64,000 nucleotides of DNA from Galaxea fascicularis (taxonomy: Eukaryota > Cnidaria > Anthozoa > Scleractinia > Euphylliidae), in NCBI GenBank assembly GCA_948470475.1, contig OX419336.1, positions 7,283,671 to 7,347,670 of the forward strand, written 5' to 3'. Both the position numbers and the translations under genes were made by a program. The notes under the pieces are model-generated. The model was given only the letters and a program-made list of their open reading frames with translations. It was not told the DNA's origin and did not search any database. Shown in pieces: positions 35,901-48,200 of this stretch (position 1 is its first letter; each line of letters opens with the position of its first letter).

Positions 35901-37802
35901 ACCTTGGGTAACTTGTAGCTCAACTTTAGATTTGCATCTCGGAGCAGAGATAACTTCTGGTTCAGTTTTTATCTTTGCATTTGCAGCAGATTGATATGTA
36001 ACTCCAGATGTGGAATTCAGTTCAATTTTCGTTGGGTGGAAGTCAGGAGCTGATCCGAAAGCGGTCACAGAATTGGAACCTAATTTGGTTTCCTCTTGTG
36101 AGATTTTAACTGAAGACTGGCAGTCAGCTCCAGGTTTCGACTCTGGTGCAGCTTTAGTCTCTTCAAAGTTGACACCCGCTTTGCGTACAGTTGTACAAAA
36201 TGGACCAGTTGTCTTTTCTTCTAAGCCAACTTCTGAACTGCATTCAACTTCACATCCGGTACCTATCTCAGTTTTTTTCTGTTCGAGACTAACAGATGAT
36301 TTACATTCAGATACAGACCCAAACTCTGGTTCAGTTTTTTTCATCTCTTCGAAGCCAACAACCGAATCGCATTCAATGGTTGCGGAGTCTGGTTCAGGTC
36401 TCTTCCGATCGCAATCAGATACTGACCCTAACTCTGATTCGGTTCGCTTGTCTTTGTGACCAACATTCGATTTACATACGGCCACAGATCTACAATCAAG
36501 TTCAGATTTATTTTCTTGTACAACTGCAGTTGAATCGCATTCAATTATAGATCCGAAACTTAGACCAGCCTGCTTCGTTTCCACAAAAGCAGCTGGTTCA
36601 CATGCAGGTAAAGCATCGACATCTGTTTCAATTCTGTTTTCCTCGTGGTCAGCAGATGAATCGAGTTCGGATCCAAGTTCAGGATTAATCTCCACTTCTC
36701 GAAGACCAGATGCTGTTTCAAATTGAGATAGGGGGTCAAACTCGCGTTTCGGGAGCGTTTCCTCATAGTCGACAACTGCATCGTGTACAGTTACAGATTC
36801 ACAGTCTTGTTCAGATGTATACCACTCGAAGCCAGAAGCTGAATCGCATTCAACCATACACCACGAGTCTGGAACCTCTTGATTATGCTCAAGATTAGCC
36901 GCAAATTGGCACACAGAAGCAGATCCGAGGTCTTGTTCGGCTTTTGTCTCTTCGCAGTCAGCACCTGATGTGCTTAGTTTCTCTGAACCACAAATACGTC
37001 CACTATTTTTTTCTTCAAGGTCATGACATGAATTCCATTCAACTCCAGGTGCGGTTTCGGGTTCATTTGGTTTCCGTTGTGAACCCGAGGCAGTTTCATC
37101 GTTACGCTTGGAGTCTATATCTGGCTCAGTTGTCTTATCCTCGTTTTCAGCAGAGGAACTGCATGCAATCGCAGGCTCACAAACCTGTCCAGTTTTCGTC
37201 TCGTCATGACCAGGAGCTGAATCGCATTCAATCATAGATCTGGAATCTCCTTCTGTCTCCTCCTTCTCAAGCTTAGCAGATAATTCATGTTCCTCCGCTG
37301 TAGATTCGAAAAATTGATCTCTTTGTATCTCTTCTTGTTCTGTAGTTGTTTTACATACAGTCACCCTTCCACAGCCCTGCTCAGCAAGGCTATCAGCTTT
37401 ATAGCATTCAACTGCGGATAGGGAATGTTTTTCAGTTTCCAACGGAATAAGGCCAGAATCTAATTTACATTCAAACAAGGATTCGAAATACGAATCAGTT
37501 TGATTCCCTTCACGATTAGCAGTGGAGAAAGAAATCGTGTCTTCCTTCTTTGTTACTTCTTTAAAAATTTTGCAAGGTTCAACCTCCAAAATATCTCTCG
37601 ACAGATATGGATGTGAGAATCTTGCATCTTCTTCACGCACTAGACGAATCTTGCCTTCTGTTGTACTCTCTTCTACCGACAGCTTGTCGTACGAAAGTTT
37701 TGTTTTTTCTCGTACTCGAACTGACTTCAGAGACTCCGTACTTTCCACATGATTTACCTTGTTACTTTTCCTGTTAAACTTGGAAAGTAAAGAACCACAC
37801 AT
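32981..37802 (-). CDS. Large acidic repeat protein with stathmin-like C-terminus (three exons)
   Basis: Exons 37,802-35,400, 34,885-34,784 and 33,409-32,981 all join in phase 0 and encode about 977 aa. The N-terminus MCGSLLSKF has a Cys that could be palmitoylated, as in neuronal stathmins (inferred). Residues about 60-660 are a degenerate acidic array of roughly 20-25-residue units around ECDS, ECKS and EEKKTE. Exon 1 ends with NQENLLAIAERELEEHVMK and exon 2 carries a related NRELLLAMAKEELKRRI module; both resemble the stathmin helix NNFSKMAEEKL. Exon 3 has MAFEV near its middle, then PSPLTADILNAKLRRAQENR, like the AFE(L/V) and EEIQKKLEAAEERR elements of stathmin. The module order is the reverse of stathmin and the long tubulin-binding helix is missing, so tubulin binding is uncertain. 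The second intron starts with a GC donor. Confidence 0.65.
33611..34275. mobile_element. Two adjacent inverted MITE copies with TTAAGGTGGCTC ends
   Basis: Copy 1 (33,611-33,930) starts TTAAGGTGGCTC and ends GAGCCACCTTAA. Copy 2 (33,943-34,275) has the same ends and is the reverse complement of copy 1 throughout. Only 12 bp (CTTTTCGAAAAT) separate them. Each is about 320-333 bp and non-coding. The TTAA at the ends suggests a piggyBac-type target, but that is inferred. They lie in the second intron of the stathmin-like gene. Confidence 0.8.
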
Positions 37803-38385
37803 CTTTGTAGCTAGTCAAAATATGCCTTGACCATGCTTACTTGATATGCGTGTTGTCGAAGCACACGCAAATTAATTAGGGAAGTGACAACGTTAATTTG
37901 ACTGTGACGTGTAAAATAAGGTTAATTAATTGCTAATTGATTAGTGCGTTCTAGTGCTATTATTGGAACTACAATGGGCGACAAAAGTGGTTGAGAGAGT
38001 TGACTGAATCGAGTGCTAATTGCAACATTTCACTTATTCCATTTCAAATCCCGTTTACATTGAGAGCCACCCCTACCCCCCCCCCCCTTTTCAATGTTGC
38101 ACAGGAAGGAAGCAAGTCCTAGAGACAGGAACTCCAACATTGTTTTGGGGGGAAGGGGAGTGTATCGTTTAGTTTATGAGCCTTAAGTACTCCAAAAGGG
38201 CAAAATGTCTCAACACTTTTGTCGCTCATTGTAGCTGTGAAAAGCTTCCGAGCATGAGTGTAATATGATTTGAGGCCGGTGTGAAGGTACGCGCACAATA
38301 AAGCTAGAATTTCACTAACAAAAAAAAATGAAATCGGCGAAGAAATAATGGATAGTCCAGTTGTTTGGAATCCAACTCAAAGTTC
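37803..38385. other. Intergenic, upstream of the stathmin-like gene
   Basis: Presumed promoter side of the minus-strand gene. No coding region seen; a poly-C run lies at about 38,080-38,090. Confidence 0.4.
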
Positions 38386-38640
38386 CCGCTCTAACGAATG
38401 GCTAACGCTCGAAACGTCAGCTTCTAGAATCCCTGTACGGTGGTCAACTTACATTTATCAACTCCGTTTGTAGTAAGTGTTCGTAATCGTTGCATTTATT
38501 AATTATTAATGAAAGAACAATAAAAGTCTTTAAATTACAAAAAAAAACTCCGTTGATAAAACCAAATTTTTGTGTACAACTCCCCCAACGATGCAGCACC
38601 GCAGTTTCTATTGAAACTACCCGCTTTATTCAAATATTAA
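38386..38640 (+). mobile_element. Penelope-like tail remnant with a small poly-A insertion
   Basis: Matches the tail at 1-265: a degenerate hammerhead core (CTAACGA in place of CTGACGA, then GAAACGTC), the CCCTGTACGG block, and the GTTGATAAAACCAAATTT and GCAGCACCGCAGTTTC blocks. It is split by about 77 bp (38,469-38,545) described separately. The core change makes ribozyme activity unlikely. Confidence 0.6.
38469..38547 (+). mobile_element. Short poly-A-tailed retro-insertion with target-site duplication
   Basis: The insert ends in an A-run at 38,538-38,547 and contains AATAAA about 25 bp before it. The flanks repeat AACTCCGTT (38,460-38,468 and 38,546-38,554), matching where the uninterrupted tail would continue. 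This looks like target-primed insertion of the 3' end of an unidentified transcript or LINE/SINE. Confidence 0.65.
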
Positions 38641-38649
38641 TAATTGTTG

Positions 38650-39115
38650 TTCTAACTATTTAACGGCCCAACAAGAAGGAACTCTGAAAGGAGCAAATTT
38701 CACCAAGTTTGTTAGGAGCAAGGAACGTTTGCTCAACAATGCCAACATTCTTACTGAGCAATATCTGCCTCAATGTTCATCCCAAAACGCCGATTGGAGC
38801 TCGTGTTCGTGAAGAACAAAGAAACAGTTAAGGGGGAGATTACAAATTAAAAACATCCAGAAATTTTAATCAAAGAAGACTGGAAAATGATTATCATTTA
38901 GCCTGGAATTTTTATTTTGGGCTTTTAAAGGCTATAACACATTGAGAGATTTTGTCACCTTTAAATCATAAACCGTACAAGATTCACAAGTTGGGAAGCA
39001 AAACAAGCATTTGTTTGCTATTTTGGGAACAGCCAATGCGCACCTTGAATTTTCTAACAGACCCCAGGCCGCCACGCGTGGAGAAATACATCTGGTTCCC
39101 AGACCTCATTGGGAA
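38650..39115. other. Upstream flank of EDRF1-like gene
   Basis: No coding region or clear repeat recognised. This is the presumed promoter side of the plus-strand gene starting near 39.2 kb. Confidence 0.4.
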
Positions 39116-39122
39116 TCAAATT

Positions 39123-39136
39123 CCAACATGGCGGGA
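39123..39136 (+). promoter_or_regulatory. YY1-like motif near the EDRF1 start
   Basis: CCAACATGGCGGGA resembles the YY1 element (AANATGGCGGC) found near many animal transcription starts. It lies about 95 bp before the proposed start codon at 39,229. Motif identity is seen; function is inferred. Confidence 0.35.
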
Positions 39137-39228
39137 GATTAAGTATGACGAAGGTTCAAACATTTCAATGTTTTTTTTTTCGGTTTCGGTTAAAGCATAA
39201 AGCAGGAAACAGAGCGTAGAGGAAAACC

Positions 39229-42200
39229 ATGGAAAAGGAAAACCAAAGTCGCGTTGGGACTCCAGAAAATAGTGATTCTGGAAAACTGCAAGGGTCAAAA
39301 GAAAGCAATTTGGTGAGTTCGAATGGAATGATGTAATTTTTTTTCTATCAACTTCAACATCAGTTTCTTCCGCAAAAATGTTAAGTTGAAATCTAATTTG
39401 CATTTCTTTGTATGTGAGATTATTTGGCCAATTTCGTATCTATTATTGTAAATGTCAGGCTAGCATTCTTATTTAAGCTTAAGTTGAAAATAATATTAAT
39501 ATTATATCGTGTTATATGATTAGAGTCTCAGGTTGTTTTTTCGAGATCTAGTTTCATTATTAGATTAGTCTGCCTTGAGAAGCGATAATTTATTGGTTAT
39601 GGTTTAACAGTAGTACATTGTTCCTTCAGAATCGTATTTATAGTCTGCTAAGGAATTGACGGAAAAACTTTAAATTTATTGTTAATGATTACACTCTACG
39701 GCGCGAGTAGTGAAGTAAAACTTCCTGTTATCTCTTCTTTTTTTCATATGCAAGTTTATTAATACAGACAAAACATGTGTAAAGAAAAAAAATAAACATT
39801 CAGAGAATACTCCTTCAAGCTAGAGCAGCTCTTTCATCCTGTCTCAAACAATTAAAGCTAATGTCCAGAATAATCACCAATCCTAAGTGAATGTACATAC
39901 ATACATACATACTTTATTCACTTTCCTCACAGAGGCTTTTCAAAGAGAATAATAATAAAATAAAAATACAATAATAATTTAAACCTACTTTACTTATGGA
40001 AATATTTACAATTAAAATTAATCATACTAAAAGTACAAGGAAATATTTACACTTAAAATCAAAAATAATTAACAATCTATAAAATCCTTAATTAGTTTAC
40101 GTTTCAGAAAATATTTAAAATCAGAAACTTTCTCAAGAGTTTTTAGAGAGCTGTCCATGGAGTTCCAGATACTGACTGTTCTATAGTAAAACGTTCTCTG
40201 ACCACTGGCGGTCTTAAAAAGTGGGATGTTCAGCATTTGTGAACTTCTCGTGGCGCGTCCACTAATTTCTCCTCGCTTACTGAACTGGGAGGTAAGGTAC
40301 TCCGGCACGCGGGATGTTAGACATTTGAAGGCCATAATAGCGCTCCTGAAGTATAGCTGAGTAGCTACCGGTAGCCATTTAAGCTCTTTTAAAACTGGTG
40401 TGATGTGATCATATTTGCGCGTACCCGTCGCAATTCGAGCAGCAAAGTTCTGAATACCTTGTAATTTACTTATATTACTTTTTGATGTATTCGCCCATAC
40501 GTTCGAACAATAAAAAAGTTTGCTAAAAACTAGTGCGTTAATGATAGTCAGTAGGGTGCGCTTATCAAAAACATGCTTTGTGCGGCTTATTTGACCGAGA
40601 CAAGACATACAAGAGGAGACAGTTTTGGTAATGTGTTCATCATAAGTTAGGTTATTGTCTAAAATCACCCCAAGGTCTTTAGCAGTGTGTTCCGGTATGA
40701 GTTCTCTTCCCATGAAAGTGAGGTTTGGAATGACCAATCTGGAATGCATTTGCCTGCCACCAAACACCATGAGTTTGGTTTTGCTTGGGTTCAACAATAA
40801 ATGGTTGTTGCAACACCATTGGCCTATTCTGTGTAAATCATCTCTTAAGTCAGTAAAGGCATTTACGGTATCTTTCAGTTTGAAGGAAATAGCAAGCTTA
40901 GTGTCGTCAACATAGCTCTGGACGCTGCATTTCCGTGGTGCTGAAGGAAGGTCATTAGTATAAATACTAAATAAAAGTGGTCCCAGTATACTTCCCTGTG
41001 GAACGCCGCAGTCTATGGGCAAGGGCTCTGACAATGTTGAATGGATTCGAACCACTTGTCTTCTTTCATAAAGGTAGCTACAAAACCACTGGATAACTCG
41101 GTCTGAGGCGCCTACATCTTGCAGCTTCAAAATTAGGGTTTCGTGGTTGACGCTGTCGAAGGCCTTGCTCATGTCTAAGAATACTGCCGAAGTCAACATC
41201 TTCTGGTCTATCCCTTTAAGGATAGTGTCAGTTGTTTCTATGACAGATGTTTCTGTCGAATGCCATTTCTTGTTGCCGCTTTGGGTCTTTGTTAACCTCT
41301 CGTTTAATTGCAAGTAGGAAGTGAATTGACTGTGTACTACCCTTTCGCAAACTTTTGATAAAACCGGTAGAAGCGAAATTGGCCTGTTGTTATTTGCTAG
41401 TTCGTGATTTTCACCTTTAGGAAGAGGTGTCACTTCAGCTAATTTCCAGGTGATTGGAAATGTGCATGTCTCAATAGAAGTGTTGATAATAGACGTAATT
41501 ACTGGAAGAACCGGGGCAAGGCAGTCCTTCAAAACACGAACGGAAATCTTGTCGATCCCTGGAGCTTTGTTTGATGGCATTGATGAAATTATGCGTTCGA
41601 TCTCACCACTGCCTGTGGTATTCAAATGAAACTGCTCACGGGGAGGATATTGTCTTGGGACAAAATAATTTCGGTTAGGTGACATATTGCATTTATTAGC
41701 CAATGTTTGAATTTTGTCAACAGAACTCTGGCCGACAGAAACGAAAAACCGATTGAACTCATCTGCGACAGTTTTGTTATCCTTGCTGAAGATTCTCTGG
41801 GATGTGGATTTTCTGGGGATTATTTGGCGGATTGCTTTCCAAATATTGTTTGTATTGCCTGGGTAATGTACAGTAAGCAATGATTTTAATGGGCACTGCT
41901 TTAAATTTTGCATAGATTTTCTCGCTGTTAGATCTCTAGGAAAACATTACAGTTGTTTTTATCGTCATTACTATTAACTACTTAATAACCAAGAGTGAGG
42001 TCGTTACGGGAAAATCTCAAACTGAGGCCTTGCCGTATTGACCGAGCGATAGCGAGGTCAATACAGCTAGGCCGAGGTTTGAGATTTTCCCGTAACGACC
42101 GAACGGTCGAGGTTATTAAGTTGTTTATTATATGGCTAACATAACGGTTCTAAGGGAAAAAAAATTAGTTCAAGCACAAGTCGTCGCTTCACGGTAATCT

Positions 42201-45200
42201 ATTCATTAATTTTTTCCAAACTCAGGTCAAACGTTTCACTAACAGTTTTCCTGATCGTCTTTTCAGTTTTTTGCTCTAGAGGCACCAATTTTCAATGTAA
42301 ATAAAACAAATGTGGCCTTTGGATGACTTTTTGTTGTTTTTGTTCCTAATTTGCATCATCCGTAATCGGCCCGTGGGCATTACGGGAGAATAATGCCCTA
42401 GCGCTTCGCTTCGCTTAGCCAATCAGAGCGCGCGTTATATCGTATACAAACACTAGCCATATAATAATAACTGTTATGGGCTCCTAAATTGTTGTCATCA
42501 TCATTACCATCAGTTCTTTCCATGCCCAATGTCATATAGGGCCAGATTAAAAGCAGTCTGTAAAATACTGTATCAAGAGTGCTGACTTGTCAGCAAAGGA
42601 ACATACCCGCACAGTAGGACTATAATTACCCAGATACTGTTATGCTTTGAATACTAATAGATTTCTAAATATCAGAGGAGTCATTGATACTGCTACATTT
42701 GTTTGTTATAGATGCAAGAATATGGGCACTATCATTTGTTTCAATATTGCATGGAACCAGCCAAAGTATTCTTAGCAAGTTTGTTTGCACTCAGAAGAGT
42801 TATAAGTCAAGGCATCAGATGTATTTCCAGTTGATAATTGTTTCTGCCTTTTGTTCATATTTGAGTGTAAATTAAGTCACTAAATTAAAAGCTCAAAAAC
42901 ACAATATTTTTCATTCTTATGGTAGCAATCCAAGACAGCAGAGGTCAGTTCAACTACAGTTGTTAAATACTCAGCCCAGGAGATTTTGCCATATAATCAA
43001 CTGCAACAGGTGACTTCACAGACTTTGCCATGCTAATGTATTTTAAAGAGTAGTCGTAAGCATTAACTTAGCACTGTATCTACATTTTTTTGCATCCTGT
43101 ATTAGTCTCAGTATCACTTGGAAATTATTTCGAAGTGATAATAATAATTCACAATGTTTTAACTCGTAATTTCAGCTTTTGTTGAAGGCTACTTTTTGTG
43201 TTCTCCACTGTAGGATACTAACTTAAATGTTGCTCCATCAAACTGGTTGAGAGATGGAAGATTTTCTGAGGTTAATCATCTTAGACGGGACCCAGTTGAA
43301 TTTTCAAGGTTTGTTTTGTGTTGCCATTAATTTATTTTGTATATAAGGGGCCAAATGATGATTGTGCACCCTTTTTTCACCAAACACTTCAATTGCCAGT
43401 GCTTTCAATAGGACCCGGCACTTGCTGGAGCTCCAGCTGGTATTTTGTTGAAAGTTGGTGGGTATTTTACCAGGTTCAAGTAAAAAATTCAGTTGAAATT
43501 CTCCTGGGCTTCTCATATTACTCCAGCAGGTGCTGTTCTGAGGTAGCCAACTAGTTCAAATCTTATTGAAAGCGCTGATTACTAACAAAGTTATCAAGCC
43601 ATACATTGTCTTTTTATTTTGAATTTATACTTCCAGTTTTGGCATGGCTCATACTTTTGTGGATTCAATTGGTGACGTTGATGTGATCTCAGATGCGGAG
43701 GTAAGTATGTAGTGTTATAATATGGATTATTTAGTACTCATGTCAGTTACAAGTCTGTTTAATCCAATTTCTAAGTACTTAGTACTTAAGTTACTGATAA
43801 AAAATTAAGGGCCATCTATGTTCTAAGAAAGGTAGTTTTTTCCCACCAGAACATCAAGAAGTTGCTTAAAATACCATACAGGTATGTAGATCATCAATCA
43901 ATGAAAACAATATTTTACTGCTGTTGTGTTTTTCATGTCCGGATCAAGATTCCCCTAAGAATTATTTTATAATTTGCAATTCTAGAAAACATCCATAGTA
44001 ATCTCACCCACTGTTCTGTCATGCTGTCATGCCTTTCATGGGTGTTGTACAAGCTTTCTTTGTTCTTTATTTTTAGAATAATATCACATTACTCTAGCTA
44101 CATGCAATTGTATTTTGCTAGCTCGTTTTACTGCGTTAACGTTGGACTTCTGGTTCCAATAAAGTGGTTACACTGCTGATGAGAGGCTTTAATCGAGGGG
44201 GATTATAACAGTCAAACAAGGCCCCACGGATCAGAACACCCACAAAAGATCAATGGAAATTCCAAGGGGGAGGGGGGTGGCTAAAGAAAAAGTACTGTTC
44301 TTAAAGGAACATATGGAGCTAAATTGGAAATTTCAGAGGGGTGTGTTTGGGGGGGGGGGGGGGCAAACCAGAAAAATCTTGCATAGGGTAGGTATGGATA
44401 TTTTGTGGAACCACACAATTATTAGAAAGTAATTCTAAGTGGATCTTAATAATTCTATAAGAGAAATCTTGAAACATGATATGATTATCCACAATAAATT
44501 ACTATTAATAATTATTTGTTGATGATTGGATTCAAAGATATTTATATACTATTAATTTTAGGCTTTCATCTTAGTAATTACGGTAACATGTTTGTGAAAT
44601 TTTAAAATTATTGTCCCTTGAATTATTGGTTTTATATGTGATACCTTTAATCTGAAGATTTGAGTACATATTGAAACATTTTCATGAATACTTCAATTTG
44701 TTTTTGAAAGGTTCATATGCTGTTGTAACCCTGAGCATTATTATTTATCACTTTTTTTCTCAGGTTGTAAAAACTTTTTGTTCAATACCATAAAATTAAA
44801 TGTACATACTATGAATTCAAAGTAGTACAAGTCTTGTTATTGTTATTTAATTAACAGTGCCAAGACTGAAGTGAGCTTAGCTGTCCACAGAGTTGGACAA
44901 ACATTGCTGTTGGACTATCTTGATGTTCCAGCATTGATCTCTTATGCCTCTCAGGTTGGTTTGAGTTTCTGATTGTTTTTCTGCAGTGCACTTCAATGCT
45001 GTCTTACCACCTTATCTTCCCCTTTTTGAACAATAAGTATAATTTTGTTAATTAGCACATAATCAGTTGCTTTTTGTCCTTTTGATATTGTAGCAGATGA
45101 ATGTGACTATGCCCACTGAAATTGGAAAATGAGTAGTTTGATGAAATCTGTCGCTTTTAAAGCCTACATGTACTCCTTTTGACTGTTGATGCGTTATATC

Positions 45201-48200
45201 TTTAAATGGCAAACATCAGAGTGAAACAGTAAGATGGCTATGTGTGCAAAATGTTTATCAGGAAGCAAAGAAAGGATGCAATCAGCCCCACAACTACTAC
45301 TCCTACTTAAGGGCCGGGGGGCGAGGATTTCTCCTCGTATTTTGAGGTATATCCCTGGCTACTTTGATATAAAACCAGCATGTTGACTTCACTACAGCAA
45401 CTCAAATCCCCGGCTATTTTTTTTGTATATCCCCATCTACTTCAAAAATTAGTGACAGCCCTGTCCAAGTTAAAAATGAGAGATTGCTTACTGACTGATA
45501 GCTGTCAGCAACTTATTGTTTGGTCTTCTTTGTTTAACAATGCTCCAAATCATGTACAATAAAATCAGACATCACTGACTATAAAATAATTTTTGTGCAT
45601 GTAAGCGGCCGCTGTCGGGAATGGTGAAGTGAATGCTTAATACAGGGTGATTGCTTTTAATAGCAGGTTGCTCAAAATACACAAGAACAAGGAAAATGCC
45701 ATTTTATGTATCACATTCATTGCTAATTAACAGCTGACAAAGTACAAACTTCAATTTCCATCTATTTATCAATGATTTGTGAAATAATCACAGAATTCTA
45801 TTACCAGTTTGGGGGATCACATTTGAGTGATTTTTGTTTGCCAAGTAACCATTTCATACCAAAACAGCTCATTGGGACCTTGTAAATGGTGACCATGACC
45901 ACTCAAAGAGGGGACCTGTAAATAGAGGTCAAAAATACAGAAATTAAAGGAAGACATTTTCAGGACTTTTAATTAACAACTGACCACTTAAGGGTGCCAC
46001 TTAGTACAGGTTCAACACTCACTGTACATTGTACCTCTGACAGTCAACTTCCAAATATTATCACCATATGTACATGCATGCCCAGCCTGCACCTTTACAT
46101 ATGTTTCTACTTGATTTGCCAGACAAGTTGGTTGTCTCATGTCTTATACCAAATGCATATTCAAAACAATGACAAAGCTTTGATCAGTCTAGCATAATTA
46201 TTAAAATACTAATTCCCACCATGTGCCAGATATCAGTAATTAAATTAACAGTCATTCATGGTGCCTGTTTGTGCAATTTTGTGAACTTACCTCTGTGAAT
46301 CCCCACAAATTCAACCTTTCAAATTGTATTTTTTTTCTCAAAGTAATGGACACCAGTAAAGCATGGCAAGCTGCTTAAGTGCAGGGCTTCTCTTTGTGAA
46401 TCCCCACAATTTTTTAAAATGGAGGACACCAGTGGTTATTGCAATATGCCGCTGTAGGACGGTGTTTGTTATTACTACTAGGTTAAACACAGCCCATTGT
46501 ATCTGTATTAGGAAGCAATGTGCATGCAATTTTCATTGCTAATCAAGGTATAAAATCATCCAGCAAGTGTCTGGCTTTAGATAACAGCCCCTCTTCACAT
46601 TTGTTTGAAGGTCACAAGTTGCCTTTCAAACACACTGTAGATTATCTTTAGCTAATAGACCGACTTTCATCTTGTGCCATTTTACAGGAAAGAGGTGACA
46701 GTATTTATCCCCAATGGCTCTATGATTTCTACTGCGAGCAAACTGGAATTCCAAAGGTAACACAGACTTTCAAGTATTACAACAACAAGCTGTTGATAAC
46801 ACCCATAATTTACAGTTCCGTAACTGTTGAGAGGTTTTGACCATGAAAGCTCCAATATTAATGTGTGAGCATGCAAGTTCTTTCCTCTGATCTCTATAGA
46901 TTTCTTGTGGTACAAGTGGGGAGAATTTGTTGAAACATCGGGACAGCCCACAGCCTACAGCTGTATCTTTGGGCTCATATTCTATCTGCTTCATGAATTA
47001 GTGGTATTTTGATGAGAAGTAAGATGTTGATCATTGTTCCAGGATTTTAATGGCTAATTGAACCATTTTGGACGTCATGTTTTCAACAGGATGCAACCGC
47101 GCTCTTCAGAAAGAAAAAAAAGAAGAAGGATCAAGCAAAATTGAGGCATATCTTTTCAAAGTTTCTTCATTACAGGTAAACGAATTGTAAATTTACCTTT
47201 GATATCCTGTACTGTTCATGAACTAATCTTAATTTGGCATGCCATGTGATCTTTAACTACATGTACAAACGTCTCCATCATGAAAAGTGAACTTGAGAAA
47301 CCCATGATTTCCTGAACCCCTCTTGTTATTTTAGGTTTCCCTTTCAAATATTTGTCTGCTCTCTAATAAATTGTATCCCCCTCCCATGCCAGAGTAAGAA
47401 GTTATAAAGCCCCACCCTCTCTTTTTGAGTCCCTTTTGCTCCCACATTTTTTCCCATTGCCAAGATACAAGGAACAACAGACTTTATAAATTCAAAATGT
47501 AAATTAAAGTTTGGTTTATCCTCATGCTGAAAGTTGCAAACACACATAGGAGTACCCTGGAAAAAAGCCCTTAGTGACTTCTGTTAAACTACCAGATTCT
47601 CCTTCCAAATTAAGTTGCATTTGCTTATCAATCACCAGAAGAATCTGACATTGCATCAACAGTCAGTTAGGGCTTTGTTCCGCACTCTCCTTCAATTACC
47701 TGGTAATTTGTTCCTGATCATTGGCTGCATGACCAACATTGTATCCTCTTATGCTTCAAATATTCCATTTTGCTTTCGTGTTGTTATTAACCTTTCAGGA
47801 TCATAGATACTCCTCTTTCTTAAAAATTCCTTCTCTGTTAACCCCCCTCTCTATCAAAGCCCCCTCAAATGCTTGAAATAAATTAAGCCCCTGGGCAGAG
47901 GTGTTTAACAGAGAATTTACACAAATTTACTACCTCATTTAGCATTCAGAATGTAAACAAAGATGCTCATACAAGCTTTGAGCCTTACAGTGAAGCAGAA
48001 CCCTCATCCCTGGGCCATTCAGCTGAAAGCTGTGCCTATAACCAGGGTGCAGCTCTTAATGATCCAATGCCAGGTCCTTCTGAAGTCTCAGCTGAGAATG
48101 CAGATGTGTTTTCACCAATTATCCATGAAGTAGATTCACAAGAGGAACATTTTACTTTACCTAAGGTAATAAATTGTTCCATATTTCCGTTTGCTTAGTT

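Larger units (their letters stand above)
39229..43881 (+). other. EDRF1: EDRF1 exons 1-5
   Basis: Exon 1 is 39,229-39,312 (start MEKENQ, donor gtgagt; the least certain exon because this N-terminus is poorly conserved). Exon 2 is 42,926-43,009 (contains TTVVKYS), exon 3 is 43,214-43,308 (contains PSNWLRD), exon 4 is 43,637-43,700 (FGMAHTFVDSIGDVDVISDAE region) and exon 5 is 43,850-43,881 (NIKKLLKIPY). Intron 1 is 3.6 kb and contains the LINE and foldback elements. Confidence 0.85.

Noticed and set aside
35596..37752. Plus-strand open frames opposite the acidic repeat protein (up to 149 codons)
   Set aside because: They are shadows of the repetitive minus-strand coding exon, with no family motif or start context of their own.
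38386..38425. An active hammerhead in the 38.4-kb tail copy
   Set aside because: The invariant core reads CTAACGA instead of CTGACGA, so cleavage is not expected.
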